Assembly (NCBI GenBank): GCA_031547595.1
Contig: JAVBRU010000091.1
Span: 1-28,339 of the forward strand
Direction: 5' to 3'
From: JAVBRU01 sp031547595
Lineage (GTDB): Bacteria > Bacillota > Clostridia > Christensenellales > Aristaeellaceae
DNA: 28,339 nt
Under the pieces are notes generated by a model. That model saw nothing but the letters and a program-made list of their open reading frames with translations, was not told the origin of the DNA and searched no databases. Position numbers and translations under genes: made by a program. Below are positions 18,541-25,808 of this stretch, in pieces (position 1 is the stretch's first letter; each line of letters begins with the position of its first letter).

Positions 18541-19995
18541 TCACTTCTTCGGACGGCCTACCAAGCGGCCCTTGCTGATGGCGTAGATATCGTCAATCAC
18601 CATCTGGAACGACACATCGCGGTTTTCGAAGGTAGCGCGCTCGGCAATCTTTTCTTTGTGGAAGTCCTTCAGTGCCTTGGTGAAGGGCATGTTGGCGCAT
18701 TCCAGGAAGCGGATAGCGCCTTCGTTATCACGCGCGGGCAGTATTTTGCCGGCATTCATGCGGCTGGGTGCGAAGGGCACATCGATGACACCGGCGGCAA
18801 AGGCGCGCACGGTGCCCGTAGCGATATCGCCATCGCCCATTTCAAGGGTTTTATCCAGAATGCAGCGGGTTTCTTCGCAAATGATGTTGATTTCGGCGCG
18901 CAGCATCACATCGTCGGGCATCATCTGATCGGCCAACATGGAAATGATCTGCTTGGTGGCGCGAAGGCCCTGGGCATTGGCTTCCTTGGTGGGCACGCCA
19001 ACGGCCTCGTGCGGGGTCTTGACGATCACCTTGGTGGCCTTCGCCAGCGCCGCGACCGCGCTGCCCCAGGAAATCACGGCAAAAGCCTTCGCCTCATCCT
19101 GCGGGAAACCGCCCATCCACTGGTGCAAAACGGTGGTGACGGTGACGCCCTGATAGCCAAAGCGCTGCAGATATTCGTTGGTGAGCAGTTCCAACGAGCG
19201 GATGGCGGCCACGTCCTGCACCAGATTGCCGCACTGGCCATAGCCGACGGTGAGGTGCTTAACGCCCTGCTCTGCGGCCAGCAGCGCTTCGATCACGGCC
19301 ACGGCGTGCGAGATGCAGGGGGGCACCAACGTGCCGGTCAGCGGGCCAAAGGGCTCGCGGTTGATGGAAATGCCGTGGTCCTCGTAGTAGCCGACCAAGC
19401 GGTCGCAGTACTGCCAGTCGAGGATGGTCTTGTTAAGCGGCACGGCCTTGGCATAGGGGATGTTATAGGAAATACCGCCGCCCTCATAGCTGGTGAAACC
19501 GCCGGCGAGGGTGATCTCGGCCAGCAGCCGCGCGTCCGGCGTGCCATGGCGCACCTGTACGGGCGATTGCACGCTTTCGGTGACCTGGCGGCAGCCCTTG
19601 ACGCCATGGTTGACAGCCGGGAAGCCGTTGAGCATGGCCTTGCCCTCGCGGATGGATTCTTCGATGCCGTGCTCGGCCTTTTCGTATTGGTTGAGGCGGG
19701 TATAGCTGTCGATGGTGCTGGGCAGAAGGTCTGCCTCGCCCTCGGTTTCGAGGTGGCGCAGCAGCTCAATGTGCTTGTCAATCAGCGGCACACCAGCGCG
19801 CGGCTGGATCAGCGTGGTGCGCTTGGCGGCGGCTTGATCGAGCTTGTTGGAAAAGCGCTTGGCGGCGGGGATACTCTTCTGGTAGGCAATGGCTTCGTCC
19901 AGATCGACCTCACTGCCGGTGGGCCACTGGGCAAGCACTGCGGCACGCTCATTGAGGAATTGCTCCTCCGACCATTTTAGGTTTTTCAGTTCCAT
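18541..19995 (-). CDS. glmE: Glutamate mutase epsilon (catalytic) subunit
   Basis: 484 residues from the ATG at 19995, matching the 483 of clostridial GlmE. With GlmS it forms the adenosylcobalamin-dependent glutamate mutase (EC 5.4.99.1), converting L-glutamate to (2S,3S)-3-methylaspartate by radical rearrangement in the cytoplasm. Recognisable blocks are LIQPRAGVPLIDKHIELL near residue 65, VRHGTPDARLLAEI near 145, TSYEGGGISYNIPYAK, LTVGYGQCGNLVQDVAA and TVLHQWMGGFPQDEAKAF. The start lies 4 bases past the glmL stop, and the ribosome site is inside the end of glmL. A TTG 21 bases earlier is part of that site and less likely. Confidence 0.95.
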   Translation of the reverse strand: MELKNLKWSEEQFLNERAAVLAQWPTGSEVDLDEAIAYQKSIPAAKRFSNKLDQAAAKRTTLIQPRAGVPLIDKHIELLRHLETEGEADLLPSTIDSYTRLNQYEKAEHGIEESIREGKAMLNGFPAVNHGVKGCRQVTESVQSPVQVRHGTPDARLLAEITLAGGFTSYEGGGISYNIPYAKAVPLNKTILDWQYCDRLVGYYEDHGISINREPFGPLTGTLVPPCISHAVAVIEALLAAEQGVKHLTVGYGQCGNLVQDVAAIRSLELLTNEYLQRFGYQGVTVTTVLHQWMGGFPQDEAKAFAVISWGSAVAALAKATKVIVKTPHEAVGVPTKEANAQGLRATKQIISMLADQMMPDDVMLRAEINIICEETRCILDKTLEMGDGDIATGTVRAFAAGVIDVPFAPSRMNAGKILPARDNEGAIRFLECANMPFTKALKDFHKEKIAERATFENRDVSFQMVIDDIYAISKGRLVGRPKK

Positions 19996-19999
19996 TGTA

Positions 20000-21382
20000 C
20001 TATACGTCCTTTCCAAATGCTGTTTTCATCATAGCAAATGCCGCAGGGGCATCATAGGTTGCAAGTAAACCCATTGCGGAGAGCAGATAGTTTTTGTCCA
20101 TTATGGGCTGGGCATGGCGTGGCAGCAGCGACTGCGGCGCATACACGGAAACAGCAGTCTGCACCATTTCTGCCGCGCGCGGGGAATGAATGAGCGCACC
20201 GCCGGTGAGCAAGAGATGCTGCACGCGGGTCAAATCCTTGCCCGTCTGCTGGAACACCGCGCCAACCGGCGTATACACCTCGTGCACCGTGCCCGCGTGG
20301 CGCATCAGCCCCAGACGAATGGCCAAAGTAGCCAAGGCAAAATCCAGTGCGGCAAAATCCTCGGTATCCGGCAGCAGTGATTTGTCCGCATCGATGCGGC
20401 AAAGAATTGCTTCGATCGCATCTTCCTTGAGGCCGCTGACGCGAGCCACCTCGACAAGCCCGGCAGCTTCCACCACGCCGCGCGCGCTGAAGCGCATGCC
20501 AATATCGCCTTCCACGGTGCGCTTTGCATAAGGCTCTGGCAGGCCGCTGAGCAGCGTTGCGGCCGAGCCGGGTGCGCCGGAGGCGATGGAGTATACATCG
20601 GTGGTTGCGCCGCCAAGATCCACCGCCATCAGTTCGCCAAAACCCAACTGACCGTCCACGCCGTCCGATAAGAGCTGCAGCGCCTGCATCACGGCGGCGG
20701 GGGTGGGCATCAAAATGCCGTCCAGCAGCTCCTGCGCTTTGCTGAGGCCCTTGGCGCGCACAATGCGCTCCAGGAATACATCGCGAATGGCGTGCTGGGC
20801 GGGGGTGATATTGAGCTGATTGAAAGTGGGCATCACGTTTTCGGTGACGATTACGGGATGCACGGATTTTTCCAGAATCTCGCGGCACTGTTTGGCCGCG
20901 GCGCGGTTGCCGGCCACAATCACTGTGAAGGGGTTATTGATCGCCGCCAGCATTTCGGCATTGTGCACAATGGCCGCGCGATTGCCGCCGTCTGTGCCGC
21001 CGGTGAGCAAAAATATATCCGGATTGATGGCGGCGATTTCTTCGGCATCCTCGTCCGTCAGCTCAAAGGCGTAGGTTTTGAGCACTTTCGCCCCGGCGCT
21101 GAGCGCCGCCAGCCGCGCAGCCTGCGCCGTCAGCGCAGGCACCAGCCCGCACGCCAGCATTTTGAGCCCGCCAGCCGCGCTGGAGCCCGCCAGCCGCACA
21201 TCAAAATTCATCACGCCCGTTTGCATTTGCAGCTTATCAAGCGCGGCATTCAGCCCCTCGGCCACGTCCGTGGATACGGTGGTAAAATCGTACGCCGTGC
21301 CAAGCAAAGCGCGGTTATCCACATCCACGGCAGTCACCTTGGTGCAAGTGGAGCCAAAGTCTATAAGCAGAGCGGTGCGCAT
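20000..21382 (-). CDS. glmL: GlmL/MutL, glutamate mutase reactivating ATPase
   Basis: 460 residues with an actin/Hsp70-type (ASKHA) ATPase fold: phosphate-1 loop LLIDFGSTCTKVTAVD at the N-terminus, DIFLLTGGTDGGN near residue 128, and AVDLGGATTDVYS near residue 252. GlmL (MutL) lies between the two mutase subunit genes in clostridia, and by analogy with diol dehydratase reactivases it should help exchange damaged cobalamin. Direct proof is thinner than for the mutase itself. It starts 1 base after the glmS stop, with GAGGTG upstream. The name overlaps with the mismatch-repair MutL, which is unrelated. Confidence 0.92.
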   Translation of the reverse strand: MRTALLIDFGSTCTKVTAVDVDNRALLGTAYDFTTVSTDVAEGLNAALDKLQMQTGVMNFDVRLAGSSAAGGLKMLACGLVPALTAQAARLAALSAGAKVLKTYAFELTDEDAEEIAAINPDIFLLTGGTDGGNRAAIVHNAEMLAAINNPFTVIVAGNRAAAKQCREILEKSVHPVIVTENVMPTFNQLNITPAQHAIRDVFLERIVRAKGLSKAQELLDGILMPTPAAVMQALQLLSDGVDGQLGFGELMAVDLGGATTDVYSIASGAPGSAATLLSGLPEPYAKRTVEGDIGMRFSARGVVEAAGLVEVARVSGLKEDAIEAILCRIDADKSLLPDTEDFAALDFALATLAIRLGLMRHAGTVHEVYTPVGAVFQQTGKDLTRVQHLLLTGGALIHSPRAAEMVQTAVSVYAPQSLLPRHAQPIMDKNYLLSAMGLLATYDAPAAFAMMKTAFGKDV

Positions 21383-21383
21383 G

Positions 21384-21800
21384 TCACACCTCTTTCAACA
21401 AGTCCTCTTTGAGTGCGTCCACTGTGACTTCCACAGGCGTGCCGGGGCCAAACACGCGGTTGAAGCCCATGGCGTGAAAGCGTTTTTCCACGTCTTCGAA
21501 AGGCTGCTTGCCCACCACGATGTTGCCGCCCACGTATAACAGGATGTCCTTGAGGCCAGCTTCGTTGCACTTGTCCCTGAACCCTTGACAATCCAGCTCC
21601 CCATGTCCGTACAGCGAGGAGACGACGATCACATCCGCCGCAGACTCAATAGCGGCCTCGATATACTCCTCTTGTGATACCATCACGCCCAGATTAATCA
21701 CATTGAACCCCGCCTCGCGAAATGCGTAGCTGAGTATCTGATTGCCTACCGCGTGAACGTCCGAGCCGATAACACCCATGACCAGTGTTTTGGTTTCCAT
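21384..21800 (-). CDS. glmS: Glutamate mutase sigma (cobalamin-binding) subunit
   Basis: 138 residues from the ATG at 21800 (GGGAGG 8 bases upstream), as in clostridial GlmS (137). The cobalamin-binding signature DxHxxG is GSDVHAVG with Asp14 and His16 at exactly the known positions; His16 replaces the benzimidazole as the cobalt ligand (base-off/His-on). The other loop contacts appear as VSSLYGHGELD (SxL) and YVGGNIVVGK (GG). It pairs with GlmE. It is the first gene of the seven-gene minus-strand operon and faces the divergent regulator gene. It should not be confused with glucosamine-6-phosphate synthase, also called GlmS. Confidence 0.96.
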   Translation of the reverse strand: METKTLVMGVIGSDVHAVGNQILSYAFREAGFNVINLGVMVSQEEYIEAAIESAADVIVVSSLYGHGELDCQGFRDKCNEAGLKDILLYVGGNIVVGKQPFEDVEKRFHAMGFNRVFGPGTPVEVTVDALKEDLLKEV

Positions 21801-21841
21801 TTGGTGATCCTCCCTTGGCAAACCGCCGGAAATTCACCTAA

Positions 21842-21870
21842 AGGATACTCCAATATCTCCTGAAAGTCAA
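21842..21870 (-). promoter_or_regulatory. Promoter of the glutamate mutase operon
   Basis: TTGACT (21865-21870) and TATCCT (21842-21847) on the minus strand, spaced 17 bases. Transcription would start near 21835 and give a leader of about 35 bases, too short for a cobalamin riboswitch. The -10 box is imperfect, which suits activator control. Confidence 0.6.
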
Positions 21871-22077
21871 TGCAAAAGGAATAAAATCTTGCAAAAAACT
21901 TCAAACAGCAACAATACGCGACATTCTGGCTGCGGAATGGCTGCGGCACGCAACGGTAGAACAAGTTCGTGAATATTTGTAGATGCAGCAAGGGTGTGAA
22001 GCTGTTTCTCCCCTATCCTGAAATATGCCCACGCAAAGTAGTTCGTGTGCATCAACACCTTCAAAACACCAAATAGT

Positions 22078-22126
22078 TTGCAATGTTTTGCAAGTTTCGA
22101 TCACCCATCCTGCAAATTTGCCGGAT
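22078..22126. promoter_or_regulatory. Candidate operator cluster for the divergent regulator
   Basis: TTGCAA occurs at 22078-22083 and 22088-22093, exactly one helical turn apart, followed by a near-perfect 20-bp palindrome at 22107-22126 (ATCC-T-GCAAATTTGC-C-GGAT, one mismatched pair). A further TTGCAA lies at 21889-21894 next to the glm promoter. The rest of the 479-base gap between glmS and the regulator shows no gene. The sites could bind the PucR/CdaR-type protein; that is inference. Confidence 0.45.
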
Positions 22127-22206
22127 ATGCATGGTTTTTCCTAAACACCATAGAATAATACCCTGGCGCGGGATGAAAACAAATTGTAAATGCTCCGGCA
22201 CGGGGA

Positions 22207-22235
22207 TTTACTGTTTTGCACGGGTGTGATATAAT
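22207..22235 (+). promoter_or_regulatory. Promoter of the PucR/CdaR-type regulator gene
   Basis: TGA-TATAAT, an extended -10 (TATAAT at 22230-22235), with TTTACT (22207-22212) 17 bases upstream. It would give a leader of about 38 bases before the ATG at 22280. Confidence 0.7.
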
Positions 22236-22279
22236 GGCAATCGTATAGATGGGTTTTTTACCGCAAGGAGGTTAGCCCC

Positions 22280-23350
22280 ATGGACAACCTATTGTTGGCG
22301 CAGATACAGCAGGTGCTGGCGCGGCTGAACGCCCCGATTTCTGTGTTGGATACTGAAGGGAACTGCCTGATCCCGGGCGAAGGGATTCGTTATACATTGC
22401 CGCCGCTGCCCCAGCCCGGCGAGGCCGTGATTGCCGAGGGGCGCATGTATCAGCAGTGTGCCAATGCCCCGCAGCTGGTGCTGGCAACGCCTGTGGAGGA
22501 TGCACGCGCTGCGCGGGATATGTTTTTGCTGTGCGATGCCATGATCACCGCCACCATGAATGCTAATACGGCGGGCAACGACATCGGCAGCGCATACCAG
22601 CGGCTGCTTCAAAACGAGCTATCGCTGGCAGAGCTTGACGCCGTGGTGGAAGAACACCGCATCACACCAGGGCTGCTTCGCTGCGTGGTGTTGATGCATT
22701 TTGTGCAGGTCAAGCAGCGCAATGCTGCGCAAATGCTGACAGAGCTTTTGCCCAGCGCGCCCGGCGATGTGCTGGTGAGCATGGATAAGCACACCGTGGC
22801 GCTGATCAAGCACCTCTCGGGCAACGACGAATATGAGGATATGGCGCAGTATGCCGCGGCATTGCAGGAAACCGTGCTCAGCGAGACCGGCCTCAATATG
22901 ACCATCGGCATTGGCGATATCGCACACGCTGCGGGCGAATTGCACGCCAGCTACCGCCAGGCACGCCGCGCCATTGAGATCGGGCGCATCTATTCGCCGG
23001 AGAAAACCATCCATGTGTACCGGCTGATGCTGCTGGAACGCTTTCTGTCCGACCTGTCGCCCGAAATGGCTGAGCATTACCACGATTTGCTGTTCAACCG
23101 CAGCACCTCCCGCCTGTTCAGCGAAGAAATGCTCTACACCATCGAAATGTTCTTCCGTAAAGACCTCAACCTCTCCGATACCGCGCGCCAGCTCTACATC
23201 CACCGCAACACTTTGGTGTACCGGCTGGATAAAGTGCAGCGCCAGGTCGGCCTCGATTTGCGCAAGTTTGAGGACGCGGTGACGTTTAAAATGCTGCTTG
23301 AAATGAAGAAATGCGGCAATAATAAGGTGAAGCCCAAAAAGACACATTGA
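22280..23350 (+). CDS. PucR/CdaR-family transcriptional regulator
   Basis: 356 residues. Residues 1-95 resemble a sugar-diacid-recognition type sensor (LLAQIQQVLARLNAPISVLD). The middle has the GGDEF-like CdaR region (about 105-260). The C-terminus is the PucR helix-turn-helix (DLNLSDTARQLYIHRNTLVY then RLDKVQRQVG). Such proteins usually activate nearby catabolic operons when they bind a carboxylic acid or related metabolite. It is divergent from the glutamate mutase operon with palindromic sites in between, so glutamate or a methylaspartate-pathway acid is the obvious candidate signal; this is inferred. AAGGAGG lies 8 bases before the ATG. The protease gene follows 34 bases later on the same strand. 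Confidence 0.87.
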   Translation: MDNLLLAQIQQVLARLNAPISVLDTEGNCLIPGEGIRYTLPPLPQPGEAVIAEGRMYQQCANAPQLVLATPVEDARAARDMFLLCDAMITATMNANTAGNDIGSAYQRLLQNELSLAELDAVVEEHRITPGLLRCVVLMHFVQVKQRNAAQMLTELLPSAPGDVLVSMDKHTVALIKHLSGNDEYEDMAQYAAALQETVLSETGLNMTIGIGDIAHAAGELHASYRQARRAIEIGRIYSPEKTIHVYRLMLLERFLSDLSPEMAEHYHDLLFNRSTSRLFSEEMLYTIEMFFRKDLNLSDTARQLYIHRNTLVYRLDKVQRQVGLDLRKFEDAVTFKMLLEMKKCGNNKVKPKKTH

Positions 23351-23367
23351 GTATCATCCATACTCAA
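23347..23367 (+). other. Hairpin over the regulator stop codon
   Basis: Perfect 8-bp arms TTGAGTAT (23347-23354) and ATACTCAA (23360-23367) around CATCC. The left arm contains the regulator TGA. It lies 4 bases before the AAGGGAG of the next gene and has no T tract, so it could modulate coupling or mRNA ends rather than terminate. Confidence 0.5.
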
Positions 23368-23384
23368 GATGAAGGGAGCAATGT

Positions 23385-24617
23385 ATGACCAATAAGAGGA
23401 AGACCGCGTGGGCCGCAGTGGCTATCGTGGTCGTATGCCTTGCCGTATCTCTGACGGGGCAGGCCGCAGGCGTGTTTGATTTCATCAGAGGCGGCAGCAG
23501 CGCCGACACCGTCACCATCACGAGGGCAGAGTATGAGCGGCTGCAGCAATTCCAAAAACTCGCCGAAATCATGGACTATATTCAGGCTTACTATTATGTG
23601 GAGCCGGACACGCAAAGCATGATCGAAAATGCCACGCGCGGCATGCTCTACGGGCTCGAAGACCCCTATACCTTCTACTACACTGTTAGCGAATGGACGG
23701 AAAGCCAGGCGGATGACGCGGGCAATTATTCCGGCATCGGCCTGCAGCTGCTGGGCAATTATCAGGATTACACTGTGACAGTGACGCGCGTGTTCAAAAG
23801 CACGCCCTCCGAAGCCGTGGGCATCCAAAAGGGTGATATACTGGTCAAGGTGGACGATCTGGACGTTGACGCCTACACCATGCAAAGCGCCGTCAACCAG
23901 ATGCGCGGCACCGAAGCCGAGGTGGGCGTCACCGTGCATATCGAAGTGGTGCGCGATGGCGAGCTGCTTTCCTTCGAAGTGCCCCGCGCCATAATCCATG
24001 TCAACCGCGTGGAATCCATGATGCTGCCCGATAACGTGGGCTATATCATGCTATATGAGTTTGCAGGCGACTGCGCGGAAGCGTTTGAAGCCGCTCTGAA
24101 AGACCTGCGCAGCCAGGGCGCCACCTCCCTGGTGGTCGACCTTCGCGATAACCCCGGCGGCTGGGTGCAGGACAGCGTCAGCATTGCAGATCTGTTCCTC
24201 GACCGCGAGCTGCTGGTCTATAGCGTGGAGCGCGATGGCACCCGCGAAAACAGCTACACCAAGAATGGCAAGGACGATATCCCGCTCGTTATCCTCATCA
24301 ATGAAAACAGCGCCTCGTCCAGCGAAATCCTCGCCGGCGGCCTGCAGGACCTGCAGCGCGCCACCATCGTGGGCACCACCTCCTATGGCAAGGGCATTAT
24401 CCAGTATGTCATCCCCATGGCCAGCGGCGATGCGTTCCAGTTCACTGTGGCGCAGTATTATACGCCCAGCGGCAATCAAGTGCATCATGTCGGTATCGCC
24501 CCCGATATCCTGGTGGAAATCCCCGAAGAACAGCAGGGCACACTGTTTAAGACCGGCGATTTGAGCGACCCGCAGCTGGCGGCAGCGTGGGAAGCGGCAA
24601 AAGATAAGGTGAAGTGA
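23385..24617 (+). CDS. S41 C-terminal processing protease (CtpA type)
   Basis: 410 residues with an N-terminal signal anchor (about 8-28). A PDZ domain occupies about residues 110-200 (SGIGLQLLGNYQDYTVTVTR, GIQKGDILVKVDD). The S41 core follows, with DLRDNPGGWV, nucleophile Ser311 in NENSASSSEI and general base Lys336 in SYGKGIIQ, 25 residues apart as in CtpA/CtpB. It would cut exported or membrane proteins near their C-termini outside the membrane. AAGGGAG lies 6 bases before the ATG. In spore formers such proteases can act in SpoIVB/CtpB-type signalling or wall enzyme turnover; the substrate here is unknown. It may be read from the regulator promoter. Confidence 0.93.
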   Translation: MTNKRKTAWAAVAIVVVCLAVSLTGQAAGVFDFIRGGSSADTVTITRAEYERLQQFQKLAEIMDYIQAYYYVEPDTQSMIENATRGMLYGLEDPYTFYYTVSEWTESQADDAGNYSGIGLQLLGNYQDYTVTVTRVFKSTPSEAVGIQKGDILVKVDDLDVDAYTMQSAVNQMRGTEAEVGVTVHIEVVRDGELLSFEVPRAIIHVNRVESMMLPDNVGYIMLYEFAGDCAEAFEAALKDLRSQGATSLVVDLRDNPGGWVQDSVSIADLFLDRELLVYSVERDGTRENSYTKNGKDDIPLVILINENSASSSEILAGGLQDLQRATIVGTTSYGKGIIQYVIPMASGDAFQFTVAQYYTPSGNQVHHVGIAPDILVEIPEEQQGTLFKTGDLSDPQLAAAWEAAKDKVK

Positions 24618-24681
24618 CCGGAGGAGAGGACGCCGGGGCTCTGCCCAGTCCCCACAAGGGGAATCATTCCCCTTGACCCCG
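24618..24681 (+). repeat. Stop-proximal hairpin element, copy 5 (after the protease)
   Basis: Just after the stop: GGACGCCGGGGCTCTGCCCAG, CCCC, then a perfect 10-bp hairpin (arms 24655-24664 and 24666-24675) and ACCCC. It has the same plan and sense orientation as the other copies. Confidence 0.75.
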
Positions 24682-24903
24682 CTTTTGTATCCTTCGATGA
24701 TGCCTGGGTGCATGTGCGGGAACGAAAAAACGCTGTAAATGACCATGGGAATGCAAGCATTCCACGGCCACTACAGCGTTTTTTCTGTCATCCGTTATAC
24801 GGCTGACCAGCGGCTAAACGCCATTGCCCGCAAACCTGTGTTGCAACAGAGTATCTTGCGAGTATAATGCTTTTGAGTTAATATGCGCCGGATGAGCAGC
24901 ATT
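24682..24903 (-). repeat. 222-bp dispersed repeat, copy B
   Basis: Reverse-complement match to 14251-14472, same length, no gaps. Its minus orientation makes it sense to the small gene at 24968-25138. The only base-paired structure I see is the long hairpin at 24724-24785. Confidence 0.85.
24724..24785. terminator. Bidirectional terminator hairpin, family copy 2
   Basis: Outer 14-bp stem (24724-24737 with 24772-24785; AAAAAACGCTGTA / TACAGCGTTTTTT) and inner 7-bp stem (24748-24754 with 24757-24763). Relative to copy 1 a G-C pair has become A-T on both arms, so pairing is kept. It lies between convergent genes (ends 24617 and 24968). Confidence 0.8.
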
Positions 24904-24967
24904 TTGCACTATGAATGATAAGCATTACCGGCACTTCATACTTTTCAAAAAGTTACTCATTCAAAAA

Positions 24968-25138
24968 TCAGGGAAGAAGAATTTCGCCATACTGTTTTTC
25001 GTATTCAGCAATCACTGCTTTCAAAACCATTTCGATTTCCTTATTAATGGATCGTCCATTTTCTTTTGCTATTACTCGTACCTTTTCGAGCACGGTCGCA
25101 TCAAGGCGCAAAGGATAAGGATTTGCTTGAACTCCCAT
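24968..25138 (-). CDS. Arc-type ribbon-helix-helix DNA-binding protein
   Basis: A 56-residue protein starting MGVQANPYPLRLDATVLEKV with GGAGGTG 4 bases before the ATG at 25138. The segment YPLRLD is the DNA-binding beta strand, followed by helix A (ATVLEKVRVIAKENG), the turn GRSINKEI, and helix B (EMVLKAVIAEYEKQYG). This is the Arc/MetJ-type fold, a dimer that binds short inverted repeats. The AT-rich gap to the divergent DUF6809-like gene has three such repeats. It may be an autoregulator or an antitoxin; no toxin is recognised next to it. Confidence 0.85.
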   Translation of the reverse strand: MGVQANPYPLRLDATVLEKVRVIAKENGRSINKEIEMVLKAVIAEYEKQYGEILLP

Positions 25139-25168
25139 GTGACACCTCCATAAAAAGATACTGCTAAA

Positions 25169-25258
25169 ATATCAAAAAGATATTATCATTTCAAGTAATC
25201 ATAAAGATATCAAATAGATATTGACATGAATAAAGCGATATGATATTATATAGATATC
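25169..25258. promoter_or_regulatory. Three ATATC/GATAT inverted repeats (candidate RHH operators)
   Basis: ATATC-N5-GATAT occurs at 25169-25183 and 25207-25221, and the reverse form GATAT-N7-ATATC at 25242-25258. The second touches the -35 box and the third overlaps the -10 box of the plus-strand promoter. An RHH dimer bound here would block it. Confidence 0.65.
25221..25249 (+). promoter_or_regulatory. Promoter of the DUF6809-like gene
   Basis: A perfect TTGACA (25221-25226) lies 17 bases from TATTAT (25244-25249), the latter one mismatch from consensus. The leader to the ATG at 25295 is about 38 bases. A minus-strand promoter for the RHH gene is not clear. Confidence 0.75.
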
Positions 25259-25294
25259 ACAAGGAAGCCCTTTCAAAAAGGAGGGAAAGACTGT

Positions 25295-25615
25295 ATGCGG
25301 AGTGTCTTAGAAGAACTATACTATGGCAACATCCATGGAGATTCCAGAATGTACGCGAAGGATTCGGCCTTCGTGCAGGCGGCCAAGCGTAAGGTAAAGC
25401 ACATGAACGCCCTGGCGGAAATGCTGGACGAGCAAGGCAAAGAAGAGTTTGACCAATATTGCGATGCACAGGGTGATATAGAGGGCATCACACGCTATGA
25501 CACCTTCACCTATGCATTGAAGCTGGGCATTTTGCTGATGACGGAAGTGTTCATGACCAGCAGCGAGGTGGTAGGTGAGGACCTATCCTTTGAAGACATC
25601 ACGCCCGAACCGTAA
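25295..25615 (+). CDS. DUF6809-like small protein, function unknown
   Basis: 106 acidic residues, probably all helical, beginning MRSVLEELYYGNIHGDSR with AGGAGGG before the ATG. The start (VLEELYYGN) and the later FTYALKLGILLM resemble the DUF6809 family, small proteins I associate with clostridial accessory regions; this match is from memory of the pattern. No enzyme motif, signal peptide or membrane helix is seen. It is divergent from the ribbon-helix-helix gene and probably controlled by it. With its partner it forms an AT-richer island between a 222-bp repeat copy and the third copy of the terminator hairpin. Confidence 0.75.
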   Translation: MRSVLEELYYGNIHGDSRMYAKDSAFVQAAKRKVKHMNALAEMLDEQGKEEFDQYCDAQGDIEGITRYDTFTYALKLGILLMTEVFMTSSEVVGEDLSFEDITPEP

Positions 25616-25656
25616 TTGGGTTACAAGGGTTCCTTTTGCTTGGGTTGTGTGCGTGC

Positions 25657-25672
25657 GCCGTGCTGGCACGGC
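25657..25672 (+). other. Short hairpin after the DUF6809-like gene
   Basis: GCCGTGC and GCACGGC (7-bp arms, 2-base loop), about 40 bases after the stop. A second imperfect stem follows (GTTTCCC with GGGAAAAC, 25674-25697). There is no clean T tract, so termination is more likely at the hairpin starting at 25699. Confidence 0.4.
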
Positions 25673-25698
25673 GGTTTCCCTGTCGTAACGGGAAAACA

Positions 25699-25760
25699 GA
25701 AAAAGCGTTGTAGCTGGACTGGAATGCTTGCATTCCCAAGGCCAGATACAACGCTTTTTC
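25699..25760. terminator. Bidirectional terminator hairpin, family copy 3
   Basis: Outer 14-bp stem (25699-25712 with 25747-25760; AAAAAGCGTTGTA / TACAACGCTTTTT), a 4-bp CTGG/CCAG stem and the inner 7-bp stem (25721-25727 with 25730-25736). A C-G pair of copy 1 is a T-A pair here. The flanks do not match the 222-bp repeat. It lies between convergent genes (ends 25615 and 25882). Confidence 0.8.
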
Positions 25761-25808
25761 GTACAGCGCACACAATCACGCTGCTGCATCGAAGCAAACA
25801 AAGATTAA

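Noticed and set aside
15749..20000. Long plus-strand frames opposite the AtuA-like, mal and glmE genes
   Set aside because: Shadow frames rich in Gly, Ala, His and Val; the minus-strand proteins have exact catalytic residues.
21801..22200. Cobalamin riboswitch upstream of glmS
   Set aside because: The glm promoter at 21842-21870 leaves a leader of about 35 bases, and the B12-box consensus was not found; AGGATAGGGGAG at 22010-22020 (minus strand) is only a partial resemblance.
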